64,000 nucleotides of DNA from Flavobacterium pisciphilum (GCF_020905345.1 NZ_JAJJMO010000001.1:3534001-3598000), one strand, 5' to 3'. Shown: positions 27,063 to 36,093, counted from the stretch's first letter. Program-made: numbers and translations. Notes: a model not told the origin generated them from the letters alone.

Positions 27063-27070
27063 TATCTTTG
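27063..27070 (+). promoter_or_regulatory. -7 promoter element of greA
   Basis: TATCTTTG fits TAnnTTTG, 55 nt upstream of the greA start codon. No -33 TTG at normal spacing. Confidence 0.5.
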
Positions 27071-27077
27071 TAATAAG

Positions 27078-27102
27078 AAATCCCGTCCCGATGGGATTTT
27101 TT
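27078..27102 (+). promoter_or_regulatory. Terminator-like hairpin in the greA leader
   Basis: AAATCCC-GTCCCGAT-GGGATTT followed by a T-run, between the -7 element and greA. It could be an attenuator, a 5' stabilising hairpin or the end of a short leader RNA. Confidence 0.55.
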
Positions 27103-27125
27103 CTATTTATATAAACGATGAAGTT

Positions 27126-27602
27126 ATGAGTAAAGTATCTTATTATACAGCAGAAGGATTAAAAAAGTTAAAAGATGAATTGGAGCACTTAAAAAGTGTA
27201 ATGCGTCCAAAGGCATCTCAAGATATAGCCGAAGCAAGAGATAAAGGTGATTTATCTGAAAACGCAGAATATGATGCAGCAAAAGAAGCCCAAGGGTTGC
27301 TTGAAATGCGAATTTCTAAGTTAGAAGAAGTGTATTCGAACGCTAGATTAATTGATGAGTCGCAATTAGATGTTTCTAAAGCATTGGTGCTTTCTAATGT
27401 AAAAATTAAAAACCAAAGTAACGGTATGGAAATGACTTATACCCTTGTTGCTGAAAGTGAAGCAGATTTAAAAACAGGAAAAATATCAGTTACTTCTCCA
27501 ATAGGAAAAGGATTGCTAGGTAAGTCTGTTGGTGAGGTAGCCGAAATCACAGTTCCTAATGGAGTTTTGAAATTTGAAATCCTTGAAATCACAAGAGACT
27601 AA
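27126..27602 (+). CDS. greA: Transcription elongation factor GreA
   Basis: 158 residues, normal length. Binds RNA polymerase and rescues backtracked complexes by stimulating RNA cleavage. The N-terminal coiled coil (about 10-75) carries the acidic tip in KGDLSENAEYDAAKEAQ, and the C-terminal FKBP-like domain has SPIGKGLLGKSVGE. Likely a two-gene region with the HIT protein that follows 67 nt later. Confidence 0.97.
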   Translation: MSKVSYYTAEGLKKLKDELEHLKSVMRPKASQDIAEARDKGDLSENAEYDAAKEAQGLLEMRISKLEEVYSNARLIDESQLDVSKALVLSNVKIKNQSNGMEMTYTLVAESEADLKTGKISVTSPIGKGLLGKSVGEVAEITVPNGVLKFEILEITRD

Positions 27603-27669
27603 TTTTTTAACTGTCTAATCATTTATTGGGGCAACCAATTATTTGATTAAACAAATAACAAAATAAACA

Positions 27670-28056
27670 ATGAGCATATTTACCAAAATAGTTAACGGAG
27701 AAATTCCAAGTTATAAAATTACTGAGGATGCTAATTTCTTAGCGTTTTTAGATGTAAATCCAAATGCTAAAGGACATACACTTTGTATTCCGAAGCAAGA
27801 AATCAATAAGATTTTTGACATGGACGATGAACTATATCTTGGGCTAATGCAGTTTTCTAAAAAAGTTGCAATTGCTTTAGAAAAAACGGTTCCATGTAAA
27901 AGAGTAGGAATGGCAGTAGTAGGACTTGAAGTTCCTCATGCACATGTGCATTTAATTCCGCTTAACGAAATGGATGAAATGCGCTTTCATAATAAAGTAT
28001 CACTTACTAAAGAAGAATTTGAAGATTTAGCCAAAAGTATTCAGGCAAATTTATAG
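27670..28056 (+). CDS. HIT family nucleotide hydrolase/transferase
   Basis: 128 residues with the histidine triad HAHVHLIP (His90, His92, His94) and the N-terminal SIFTKIVNGEIPSYKI typical of HinT-like proteins. Expected to hydrolyse AMP-lysine or other adenylated compounds. The conserved position after greA is common in Bacteroidota as I recall. Confidence 0.93.
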   Translation: MSIFTKIVNGEIPSYKITEDANFLAFLDVNPNAKGHTLCIPKQEINKIFDMDDELYLGLMQFSKKVAIALEKTVPCKRVGMAVVGLEVPHAHVHLIPLNEMDEMRFHNKVSLTKEEFEDLAKSIQANL

Positions 28057-28083
28057 TCTTAATTAGCAAGTTTTAAATAAAAT

Positions 28084-28117
28084 AAAACCACAAATTCAAT
28101 AATGAGTTTGTGGTTTT
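28084..28117. terminator. Bidirectional intrinsic terminator
   Basis: An 11-bp stem AAAACCACAAA / TTTGTGGTTTT between convergent HIT and histidine kinase genes. Confidence 0.9.
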
Positions 28118-28124
28118 TTATTTT

Positions 28125-29279
28125 TTATGAAAGAGAATTTATTTTATAATTCAATTGAATGATTGTTCCTTTCCCTATTTCAGATTGCAAGACTTTTATT
28201 TTTCCACCATGGTATTCCTCGACAATTCTTTTTGTTAGTGAAAGACCCAAACCCCAACCTCTTTTCTTGGTCGTAAACCCAGGTTCAAATATGGTTTTGA
28301 ATTGGTTTTTAGGAATTCCGATTCCAGTGTCAGAAACATTTATCTTCACTAGATTTCCGTCTTGTTCAATTTTTAATGTCAGATTGCCTTTTCCTTTCAT
28401 AGCATCAATGGCATTTTTTACCAAATTTTCTATGGTCCAGCTATGAAGAATTGGGTTAATCATAACCATAATTGGAGTTTTGGGCATCAGACAAGAGAAA
28501 TTAACCTGTTTAGAAAAACGAGATTGTAAATAATCATATGTATTTAATGTTTCCTGAACAATATCTTTATTTTCAAGAACAGGAGTAGATCCTATCTTCG
28601 AGAAACGATCTGTAATAGTTTGTAAGCGTTCGATGTCTTTCTCAATCTCAGAAGTAATCGATTCATCAATATTTTCAGTTTTTAATAATTCGACCCAACC
28701 AATTAATGAGGATAGTGGGGTTCCTATTTGATGAGCTGTTTCTTTTGCCATCCCCGCCCAAAGTTTATTTTGGGTAGCCATTTTTGTGCTTCTGTAAAAA
28801 TTGTACACTAAACCTGCAAACAAGAAAATTATCAATAATAAAGCAACTGGATAATATTTGAGTTTGTTTAATAGTTCAGAATTACCATAATAAAGTTCCT
28901 GATGTTTTCCTGGTGCATATTCAATTACTATCGCTTCGTTTTCACGTTTTAATTTCTTTAAAAAGGAAGAGGCTTTATAGTGGTCCTTTATAATCGTTTC
29001 ATCAATATTTATAGCACTTATAATACTGTCTTTCTCAGTTAAAATAATAGGAATTGAAGTGTTGTTGCTAAAGATCTGAAGAGGTAATTCGACATCACTA
29101 TTTTCATCAGCATTAATCAATGTTTTTTGAGCATTTGCCCAAAGATTCATTTTTAGTCGTTCTTCGTTTTTGAAAATCTGAAAAAAGGTATAAGTGTTCC
29201 AAAGGATTAAGGAAATAATCAAAAAGGAAGCGCAAATAATGATCCAGCGGGTTGTATTTCTTCTTTCTGAAAAAAACAT
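28125..29279 (-). CDS. Orphan sensor histidine kinase
   Basis: 384 residues. Two membrane helices (about 11-32 and 142-162) enclose a periplasmic sensor part of about 110 residues. Cytoplasmic HisKA has His183 in TAHQIGTPLSSL; the ATPase domain has ENLVKNAIDAM, DTGIGIP and GWGLGLSL. No response regulator gene is adjacent; upstream is a divergent flavin reductase gene. The signal sensed is unknown. Confidence 0.9.
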   Translation of the reverse strand: MFFSERRNTTRWIIICASFLIISLILWNTYTFFQIFKNEERLKMNLWANAQKTLINADENSDVELPLQIFSNNTSIPIILTEKDSIISAINIDETIIKDHYKASSFLKKLKRENEAIVIEYAPGKHQELYYGNSELLNKLKYYPVALLLIIFLFAGLVYNFYRSTKMATQNKLWAGMAKETAHQIGTPLSSLIGWVELLKTENIDESITSEIEKDIERLQTITDRFSKIGSTPVLENKDIVQETLNTYDYLQSRFSKQVNFSCLMPKTPIMVMINPILHSWTIENLVKNAIDAMKGKGNLTLKIEQDGNLVKINVSDTGIGIPKNQFKTIFEPGFTTKKRGWGLGLSLTKRIVEEYHGGKIKVLQSEIGKGTIIQLNYKINSLS

Positions 29280-29436
29280 AAATTAAATTTTGAGGTATAA
29301 ATATAACGAAATAAACACAGTATATATTTTGTATGCAAACAAAGATTTTTATTTTTAAAATGGATAGACTTCTTTTGAAACTTAAACGATTTATGTACTT
29401 TTGTTGTCTTCTAAAAACGATTAGAAAAATAAAACT

Positions 29437-30321
29437 ATGATTAGTATTGATCCAAAGGAAATTCCGACTGCAAAATTGCAAGGCTATTTACAAAGTGCGG
29501 TTGGACCGAGACCGATTGCTTTTGCAAGTACTATAGATAAAGACGGAAATCCGAATTTATCACCATTTAGTTTCTTTAATGTTTTTAGTGCCAATCCGCC
29601 CATTTTGGTTTTTTCACCATCTCGAAGAGTACGTGATAATTCTATTAAACATACTTTAATAAATGCTGAAGCGACACGCGAAGTAGTTATTAATGTTGTT
29701 AATTATGATATTGTACAGCAAACATCGTTGGCAAGTACAGAATATGGCGATGGAGTAAATGAATTTATAAAATCGGGATTAACACAGATCCCATCGGATA
29801 TTGTAAAACCGTATAGAGTAAAAGAATCACCTGTACAGTTTGAATGCAAAGTAACTCAGATTATTCCATTAGGAACAGAAGGGGGAGCTGGAAATCTTAT
29901 TCTTTGTGAAGTAGTAAAAATTCATATTCACGAGGAGATATTAGATGAAAATGGAGCAATAGATCAATATAAAATTGACTTGGTTTCTCGCTTAGGAAGT
30001 AACTGGTATTCAAGATCGAATCAAGGGCTTTTTGAAGTCGAAAAACCGCTTACAACACTAGGAGTAGGAGTGGATGCAGTGCCAGATTTTGTAAAGGTAA
30101 GTCCTGTCTTTGATGGGAACGATTTAGGTAAATTGGGCAATATTGAATCCTTGCCTACAACAGAAGAAGTTAGTATATTTGTGAAAGAAAACTTTTCTGT
30201 GAAGGGAGTATTGAGCTCAGATGATGAGGTAAAAGTGCATCAGGAGGCCAAAAAGTACCTTGATGAAAATGATGTAATATCAGCTTGGAAAGTGCTTTTG
30301 GCTAAAAAAATAAAAAAATAA
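29437..30321 (+). CDS. Flavin reductase family protein (flavoredoxin-like)
   Basis: 294 residues. The N-terminal 200 residues form an FMN-binding split barrel: VGPRPIAFASTIDKDGNPNL, SPFSFFNVFSANPP and FSPSRRVRDNS. The C-terminal ~90 residues are an extra helical part. Probably an FMN-dependent reductase or flavin carrier. It is followed 23 nt later by the DUF3127 gene. Confidence 0.85.
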   Translation: MISIDPKEIPTAKLQGYLQSAVGPRPIAFASTIDKDGNPNLSPFSFFNVFSANPPILVFSPSRRVRDNSIKHTLINAEATREVVINVVNYDIVQQTSLASTEYGDGVNEFIKSGLTQIPSDIVKPYRVKESPVQFECKVTQIIPLGTEGGAGNLILCEVVKIHIHEEILDENGAIDQYKIDLVSRLGSNWYSRSNQGLFEVEKPLTTLGVGVDAVPDFVKVSPVFDGNDLGKLGNIESLPTTEEVSIFVKENFSVKGVLSSDDEVKVHQEAKKYLDENDVISAWKVLLAKKIKK

Positions 30322-30344
30322 ATAACAATTAAATAAAAACGGAG

Positions 30345-30716
30345 ATGGAAGTTACAGGAAAAGTAAAAGTTGTTAATCCAGAACAACAAGTTAGTGCATC
30401 ATTTAAGAAAAGAGAACTTGTAGTTACTACAGAAGAGCAATATCCTCAACATATCATGATCGAATTTACTCAAGATAAATGCGATTTGTTGAGTAATTAT
30501 AAGACAGGAGATCCAGTAAAAGTTTCAATTAACTTAAGAGGAAGAGAGTGGGTTAATCCACAAGGAGAAACGAGATACTTTAATAGTATTCAAGGATGGA
30601 GAATTGAAAGATTAGATACTGCTGCTCCAGCTCAAACACCTCCAATGCCTGCTGCAGAAGCTTTTGCACCAGCAACAAATTTAAATGAAGACGAACCAGA
30701 CGATTTACCATTTTAA
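30345..30716 (+). CDS. DUF3127 OB-fold-like protein with SSB-type acidic tail
   Basis: 123 residues. A compact beta domain (1-90) fits DUF3127, which has an OB-like pattern. It is followed by a Pro/Ala-rich linker and the acidic tail DEPDDLPF at the very C-terminus, close to the DDDIPF tip by which single-stranded DNA binding proteins recruit partners. A role in DNA metabolism is inference. Confidence 0.75.
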   Translation: MEVTGKVKVVNPEQQVSASFKKRELVVTTEEQYPQHIMIEFTQDKCDLLSNYKTGDPVKVSINLRGREWVNPQGETRYFNSIQGWRIERLDTAAPAQTPPMPAAEAFAPATNLNEDEPDDLPF

Positions 30717-30743
30717 TCAATAGGTTTTGATTTTATAATAAAC

Positions 30744-30776
30744 AAACCCGACAATTTTTTAAATTTGTCGGGTTTT
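30744..30776 (+). terminator. Intrinsic terminator after the DUF3127 gene
   Basis: Stem AAACCCGACAA / TTGTCGGGTTT with a T-rich loop and TTTT after it, just before the aat start at 30791. Confidence 0.8.
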
Positions 30777-30790
30777 ATATTTTACTTTAA

Positions 30791-31429
30791 ATGTATCATT
30801 TATCTGAAGTTTTATTTTTTCCGCCAGTTTCAGAAGCTAACTATGAAGGAGTTTTGGCAATTGGAGGAGATTTATCTACCAAGCGATTGCAATTGGCTTA
30901 TCGTAGTGGAATTTTCCCTTGGTTTAATGAAGGTGAACCCATAATATGGTGGTCACCTGATCCTAGAATGGTTTTGTTTTTGGATGAATTAATTGTGTCC
31001 AAGAGCATGCGCAATATTCTTAATAGAAATAATTTTAAGGTTACTTTCAATCAGAGTTTTAGAGATGTAATTTCAAATTGCCAGAAGATAAAACGGGATG
31101 GTCAAAACGGAACATGGATTTCTAATAATATGATCGATGCCTATTGTAAGCTTCATGAGATGGGTTTTGCTAAATCAATTGAGGTATGGCAAAATGATGA
31201 ATTGGTAGGTGGTTTATATGGAGTAGATTTAGGACATGTTTTTTGTGGAGAAAGTATGTTCTCTAAAGTGTCGAATGCTTCAAAAATTGCTTTTATAGCT
31301 TTGGTTGAATATTTAAAAAGAGGTAATTATAAACTTTTGGATTGTCAGGTTTATAATGAACATTTAGAAAGCTTAGGCTGTCGTGAAATTGATCGAAAAG
31401 AATTTATATCGATTTTAAAAAAGGAGTAA
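30791..31429 (+). CDS. aat: Leucyl/phenylalanyl-tRNA--protein transferase
   Basis: 212 residues, normal length. Adds Leu or Phe from aminoacyl-tRNA to N-terminal Lys/Arg of proteins, marking them for ClpAP(S). Motifs: GILAIGGDLS-like VLAIGGDLST, SGIFPWFNEGEPIIWWSPDPRM, GGLYGVDLGHVFCGESMFS and the C-terminal DCQVYNEHLESLGC. The 1-nt gap to the next gene suggests co-translation. Confidence 0.95.
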   Translation: MYHLSEVLFFPPVSEANYEGVLAIGGDLSTKRLQLAYRSGIFPWFNEGEPIIWWSPDPRMVLFLDELIVSKSMRNILNRNNFKVTFNQSFRDVISNCQKIKRDGQNGTWISNNMIDAYCKLHEMGFAKSIEVWQNDELVGGLYGVDLGHVFCGESMFSKVSNASKIAFIALVEYLKRGNYKLLDCQVYNEHLESLGCREIDRKEFISILKKE

Positions 31430-31430
31430 A

Positions 31431-32219
31431 ATGAATCATATTGTAAAAGAAATTTATATCTATCCGATAAAAAGCTTAGCAGGAATAAACTGTAAACAAG
31501 TTTTAGCCGAAGAAATGGGATTTGAAAATGATCGCCGCTGGATGTTAATTGATGCCAAAAAGCTTCATGTAACACAGCGTGAGTATCCTATTATGAGCCA
31601 GTTTTATCCACAGATTTTGGATGGAAAAATTCAGATTACTTTTCAAAATCATAAACATGAATTTTTTATAAACGAACAATTAGATATTCCAATAGAAACC
31701 AAAGTTTGGGATGATAAAAGTGAAGTAGTTGAGGTAAATAAATCAACTTCAGAATGGTTCAGCAAACATTTAGGTTTTGAATGTAAATTAGTCAAAATCA
31801 TGAAAAATGGTGACAGGAAACATGAAAATTCAAGACTAAATGAAACTTTCAATGTAAGCCTTGCTGATGGTTATCCTTATTTGATGATAGGTACAGAAAG
31901 TCTTGATTTTTTGAATGAAAAACTAGACGATAAAATTTCCATTTTAAGGTTTCGTCCTAATATTGTAGTAAGTACGCAAAATGCTCACGAAGAAGACGAT
32001 TTTGATACTTTTGCAATTGGCGAAGTAAACTTCAAAAATATAAAACCTTGTGGCAGATGTATTATGGTAAATAATGATCCGCAGAAAGGCATCATCAAAA
32101 AAGAACCTCTGAAAACATTAAGCAAATACAGAAATTTCAATAACTCAGTTTTATTCGGAACTAATATTGTGGCTTTAAATAATGGAATTATATGCGTAGG
32201 TGATGAGATTGTTTTCTAG
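31431..32219 (+). CDS. MOSC domain-containing protein
   Basis: 262 residues: an N-terminal beta-barrel (IYIYPIKSLAGI, 1-115) followed by a MOSC domain (about 120-262) with IKPCGRCIMVN holding the cysteines that can bind the molybdenum cofactor, like mARC/YcbX. Probably a molybdoenzyme reducing N-hydroxylated compounds; the electron donor is not visible here since no ferredoxin domain is fused. It overlaps the end of the convergent thiF by 4 nt. Confidence 0.88.
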   Translation: MNHIVKEIYIYPIKSLAGINCKQVLAEEMGFENDRRWMLIDAKKLHVTQREYPIMSQFYPQILDGKIQITFQNHKHEFFINEQLDIPIETKVWDDKSEVVEVNKSTSEWFSKHLGFECKLVKIMKNGDRKHENSRLNETFNVSLADGYPYLMIGTESLDFLNEKLDDKISILRFRPNIVVSTQNAHEEDDFDTFAIGEVNFKNIKPCGRCIMVNNDPQKGIIKKEPLKTLSKYRNFNNSVLFGTNIVALNNGIICVGDEIVF

Positions 32220-32926
32220 AAATTCAATTTGTTAAAACTCCAATTTAAGGTATTAAAAAGAACCAATTCATTTCTTAAAGTAGGCAATTCTAATATTAGT
32301 TTTAAAGTTTCATGCGCCATCATAGTACCGATAATTCCAGGTAAAGTTCCTAAAACACCATTTAAATTACAATTAGGGACGTCTTTTGGATTGGGCATTT
32401 CAGGAAATAAATCACGTAAATTTTTACTGCCATTATGATTAAAAACGGCTACTTGTCCTTCAAATTTTAGAATGCTTCCGTAAACCAATGTTTTGTTTAA
32501 ACTCACGCAAGTATCATTAACTAAATAACGGGTTTTAAAATTATCAGAACCATCTACTACAATATCAAAACCTTCAATAATAGTAGATGCATTTTCAAGA
32601 GTTAGTTTTTCTTCAAAAGCGATAACAGTAATTAAAGGGTTCAACTTCTCGACCATAACTTTGGCGGTCGACGCTTTGGTTTGTCCAACTGTATTTTCGG
32701 TATATAAAATCTGACGGTGTAGATTATGAATTTCTATTATATCAAAATCTACAATGCCAACGGTTCCGACCCCTGCAGTTGCTATATATTGTAAAATAGG
32801 ACAGCCTAGACCTCCAGCACCAATAACTAGGACTTTTGCCTTTTTTATTTTTTCTTGGCCATCGTCCCCAATTTCAGGTAACATCATTTGGCGGTTGTAA
32901 CGTAAAAAATCTTGTATAATACTCAT
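32216..32926 (-). CDS. thiF: ThiF/HesA/MoeB-type adenylyltransferase
   Basis: 236 residues. Adenylates the C-terminal glycine of ThiS before sulfur transfer. The ATP site is VIGAGGLGCPILQYIATAGVG (partly GxGxxG), with DGSDNFKTRYLVND and GVLGTLPGIIG. Only three cysteines exist (42, 140, 186), so the two CxxC pairs that bind structural zinc in MoeB/ThiF are absent. Last gene of the thiamine operon, 25 nt after thiH. Confidence 0.88.
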   Translation of the reverse strand: MSIIQDFLRYNRQMMLPEIGDDGQEKIKKAKVLVIGAGGLGCPILQYIATAGVGTVGIVDFDIIEIHNLHRQILYTENTVGQTKASTAKVMVEKLNPLITVIAFEEKLTLENASTIIEGFDIVVDGSDNFKTRYLVNDTCVSLNKTLVYGSILKFEGQVAVFNHNGSKNLRDLFPEMPNPKDVPNCNLNGVLGTLPGIIGTMMAHETLKLILELPTLRNELVLFNTLNWSFNKLNF

Positions 32927-32951
32927 TGGTTATGTGTGTGGTAAAATGTAT

Positions 32952-34073
32952 TTAGATAGTTTGACTGAAAGTTCGATCCCAATCTTTCCAAACAGGTTCG
33001 TAGCCAGATTTTCTTATAATTTGAGATATTTCTTTAGCAGAACGCTCGTCGCTAATTTCAAATTGCTCTAAAGATTGCGGATCAACAACATAACCACCGG
33101 GATTTGTTTTAGAGCCTGCACTCATGCTTGTAGTTCCAATTGGGATGATATTGTTTCTGAATTTTTCATTCTCACGTGTTGATATCGAAATTTCTAAATC
33201 TTCATTCCACAAGCGGTATGCACAGATAAGTTGCGTTAAATCCTTATCATCCATAATAAAATTAGGTTCGATAATTCCTTCTGCAGGACGCAATCGAGGA
33301 AAAGAAACAGAATACTTTGTTTGCCAATATTTTTTTTGAAGGTAATCGATATGCAACGCATTAAAAAAGCTATCTGTGCGCCAATCTTCTAAACCTAAAA
33401 GAACACCTAATCCAATTTTATGAATGCCAGCAGTTCCAATTCTATCAGGAGTTTCTAGTCTAAAATCAAAATTTGATTTTTTGCCTTTCGTATGGTATTT
33501 TTTATATACTTCCTGATGATACGTTTCTTGATACACTAAAACAGAATATACACCAGCTTGATGTAAACGTTCGTATTCTTCGGAAGACAGAGGTTGAACT
33601 TCAACAGAAATAATAGAAAAATGCTCTTTTATTTGAGTAATTGCATTTAGAAAATAATTAATGTTTACAGTATAATTTGCTTCACCTGTAACTAATAAAA
33701 CATGGTCGAAGCCAACGTCCTTTAAAGCTTCAACTTCTAGTTTAATCTCAGTATCAGTAAGTGTTTTTCGTTTTAGTTTATTGTCTAAACTAAAGCCACA
33801 ATACGTGCATATATTTTGACATTCATTACTTAAGTATAAGGGGGCATACATTTGAATTGTTTTCCCAAAACGTTTCTTGGTTAATTCATGACATTCTTGT
33901 GCCATTTGCTCTAAATAAGGTAATGCTGCTGGAGAAATTAAAGCCAGAAAATCATCCAGATTTCGTTTGTTCTTAGACAACGCACGTTCGACCTCCTTAG
34001 CCGAGGTTTGGTATATTTTAGATTGAATAGTATTCCAATCGTAATTAGCAAATATGTCTTTGAAAGTTTTCAT
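32952..34073 (-). CDS. thiH: 2-iminoacetate synthase ThiH
   Basis: 373 residues from the ATG at 34073 (an upstream ATG lies in repeat-like DNA). A radical SAM enzyme that cleaves tyrosine to dehydroglycine for the thiazole ring; used instead of ThiO by anaerobes and many Bacteroidota. The 4Fe-4S cluster motif is CQNICTYCGF (CxxxCxxC). SLEQFEISDERS at the C-terminus is typical. It is separated from thiG by a broken gene and an inverted repeat. Confidence 0.95.
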   Translation of the reverse strand: MKTFKDIFANYDWNTIQSKIYQTSAKEVERALSKNKRNLDDFLALISPAALPYLEQMAQECHELTKKRFGKTIQMYAPLYLSNECQNICTYCGFSLDNKLKRKTLTDTEIKLEVEALKDVGFDHVLLVTGEANYTVNINYFLNAITQIKEHFSIISVEVQPLSSEEYERLHQAGVYSVLVYQETYHQEVYKKYHTKGKKSNFDFRLETPDRIGTAGIHKIGLGVLLGLEDWRTDSFFNALHIDYLQKKYWQTKYSVSFPRLRPAEGIIEPNFIMDDKDLTQLICAYRLWNEDLEISISTRENEKFRNNIIPIGTTSMSAGSKTNPGGYVVDPQSLEQFEISDERSAKEISQIIRKSGYEPVWKDWDRTFSQTI

Positions 34074-34085
34074 GTTGTTTGTGTT

Positions 34086-34140
34086 TAACCGCAAAGTGCG
34101 CAAAGGTTTTGTTTACTTGTAAGGTTCGCAAGGTTTAGTA
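34086..34140. repeat. CGCAAAGG-type intergenic repeat
   Basis: Two imperfect copies, GTGCGCAAAGGTTT (34096-34109) and GGTTCGCAAGGTTT (34122-34135). A low-complexity intergenic repeat of the sort common in Flavobacterium; related words at 18619-18726. Confidence 0.45.
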
Positions 34141-34172
34141 AACCATGTAAAAATATTTATAGACAACGTGGA

Positions 34173-34549
34173 TTAGATTTTGTTTACTATTCGGTTAATA
34201 TTATCTAGAATATTTACGCAATTAAAGTTGACTAGTAATCCAAGTTTTTTATCTGCTAATTTTAAATATGTTGTTAATTGTTTGTAATGAATAGATTTTA
34301 ATTCTTCAACAGATTTTAATTCAACTATTACTTTGTCTTCAACTAATAGATCAAGCCGAAATGAAATGTCTAAAACAATATTATCATATTTAACAGGTAA
34401 ATCAATTTGTTTAATAACTTTTAAACCATCTTTTTTAATTGATAATGTAAAGCGTTTTCGTAAATGGATTCTAATAATCCAGGACCTAATGTGTTGTATA
34501 CTTTAAAAATAGCACCTCTTATTTTATATGAAATCTCGTTTTCTGTCAT
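34173..34549 (-). pseudogene. GxxExxY family protein, frameshifted
   Basis: Reading from ATG 34549 gives MTENEISYKIRGAIF, then GPGLLESIYENALHYQLKK, with the family's GxxExxY motif (GLLESIY). The frame then ends early. Adding one base in the six-base A-run (34431-34436, T on the plus strand) restores a full reading frame of about 126 codons to the TAA at 34173-34175, ending NINRIVNKI. The family belongs to the PD-(D/E)XK nuclease-like group, function unknown. This may be a real pseudogene, slippage-prone phase variation or a sequencing error. It interrupts the thi operon. Confidence 0.85.
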
Positions 34550-34610
34550 AATTTTAAATTTTGATTACCAAAACATAAAATTAAAGAATTTTCTTTCATT
34601 TAGAATAACT

Positions 34611-34686
34611 CACGCAGATTTTGGAGATTAAGCAGATATCTGAAATAAAGCTTAAAAAAATCAGCCTAATCTCCAAAATCTGCGTG
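34611..34686. repeat. Long inverted repeat in the thi operon
   Basis: A perfect 20-bp inverted repeat: CACGCAGATTTTGGAGATTA at 34611-34630 and its complement at 34667-34686. The pairing continues imperfectly into the 36-nt loop. It resembles Flavobacterium intergenic repeats; it could also act as an RNA-stability or terminator-like element between thiG and thiH. No T-run of standard type follows. Confidence 0.75.
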
Positions 34687-34697
34687 ATAAACTAAAA

Positions 34698-35474
34698 CTA
34701 TTCATATAAAAAAGAAGTCAAAGGACTCGAAGCAACGGCATGATTGTATTGCTTTCCTAGTTTGGCTTCATACGCCTTTCTACCAGCGATTACAGCTTCT
34801 TTAAAAGCTTCTGCCATTAATTCTGGATTTCCAGCTACAGCAATTGCAGTATTAACCAGAACAGCATCGGCACCCAGTTCCATTGCTTTTGCAGCATCGG
34901 ATGGAGCTCCAATTCCAGCATCAATAATTACGGGAACATTACTTTGTTCAATAATAATCTCTAAAAAATCGATAGTTTTTAATCCTTTATTGGTACCTAT
35001 AGGAGAGCCTAAGGGCATTACAGCTGCTGTTCCTGCATCTTCTAATCGTTTGCATAAAACAGGATCGGCATGAATATAAGGCAGAATAATAAAACCTAGT
35101 TTTGCTAATTCTTCGGTAGCTTTTAGGGTTTCGATAGCATCTGGCATTAAATATTTTGGGTCAGGGTGGATTTCGAGTTTTAACCAATTTGTTTCAAGTG
35201 CTTCCCGAGCCAATTGTGCTGCAAATATTGCTTCTTTTGCATTTCTTGCTCCTGAAGTATTCGGTAATAAATTAATTCTCGGATGTTTCAAATGTGATAA
35301 AATAGCATCAGTTTCAGTCTCTAAATCAATACGTTTTAAAGCTACAGTAACCAATTCACTTCCTGAGGCTAAAATGGCTTTTTCCATTTCTAGATTAGAG
35401 CCAAATTTTCCTGTTCCTAAAAACAAACGGGATTCTAGGAGTTTATCGCCTATTTTAAATGATGACGTTTGCAT
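34698..35474 (-). CDS. thiG: Thiazole synthase
   Basis: 258 residues, TIM barrel, full length. Forms the thiazole phosphate carboxylate ring from deoxyxylulose-5-phosphate, ThiS-thiocarboxylate and dehydroglycine. The Schiff-base Lys is probably in [10 protein letters not shown] (44-53); [13 protein letters not shown] and [19 protein letters not shown] are typical. It overlaps thiE by 20 nt. Confidence 0.97.
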   Translation of the reverse strand: MQTSSFKIGDKLLESRLFLGTGKFGSNLEMEKAILASGSELVTVALKRIDLETETDAILSHLKHPRINLLPNTSGARNAKEAIFAAQLAREALETNWLKLEIHPDPKYLMPDAIETLKATEELAKLGFIILPYIHADPVLCKRLEDAGTAAVMPLGSPIGTNKGLKTIDFLEIIIEQSNVPVIIDAGIGAPSDAAKAMELGADAVLVNTAIAVAGNPELMAEAFKEAVIAGRKAYEAKLGKQYNHAVASSPLTSFLYE

Positions 35475-36093
35475 ATAATTTTTCGTTAAGTTGTGTAATA
35501 AGATTTCCTTTTTGGGAACTTTCAGTAATTATTCCAGAAACGGCGATTCCATGTACCCCGATTTCCATTAATTTATCGATATCATCTATAATAACTCCAC
35601 CAATGGCATAAATTGGAATCTCAAGATTGTTAGTTTTTAATTTTTGAAGAATCTCATGGTAGCCTTCAAAACCTAAAATTGGGCTTAGTTTTTCTTTAGT
35701 TTTGGTGAATCGAAGAGGGCCAAGACCTACATAATCACAGCCATTTTTTATATGATTTGCAATATCTTCAAATGTGTTGGCTGTTCCTCCAATAATCTTG
35801 GTATTTCCTAAAGTAGTTCGAGCTTCCTCAATTTTTGTGTCCAAAAGACCTAGATGAACTCCATCAGCAGCAATTTGTTGCGCTAGGTAAACATTATCAT
35901 TTACAATGAAATTGGCTAGGTACTCTTCGCATAAAAATTTTACAGCTTCGGCTAGAGCAAAACAGTTTTTAGCATTTTGGTTCTTGAATCGCATTTGTAT
36001 CCAATCGCAACCATTGTCTAACGCTTCATGGATGTTGTATAATTGTTCTTTGATTGTATTTCCTTGTGAGATATATTGCAGTTTGTTATACAT
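35455..36093 (-). CDS. thiE: Thiamine phosphate synthase
   Basis: 212 residues, TIM barrel. Couples HMP-diphosphate with thiazole phosphate. Canonical signatures are present: [45 protein letters not shown] and IYAIGGV. This is the catalytic TPS of the operon; the second paralog (36805-37401) is the TenI-like one. Overlaps thiD by 8 nt. Confidence 0.95.
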   Translation of the reverse strand: MYNKLQYISQGNTIKEQLYNIHEALDNGCDWIQMRFKNQNAKNCFALAEAVKFLCEEYLANFIVNDNVYLAQQIAADGVHLGLLDTKIEEARTTLGNTKIIGGTANTFEDIANHIKNGCDYVGLGPLRFTKTKEKLSPILGFEGYHEILQKLKTNNLEIPIYAIGGVIIDDIDKLMEIGVHGIAVSGIITESSQKGNLITQLNEKLYANVII

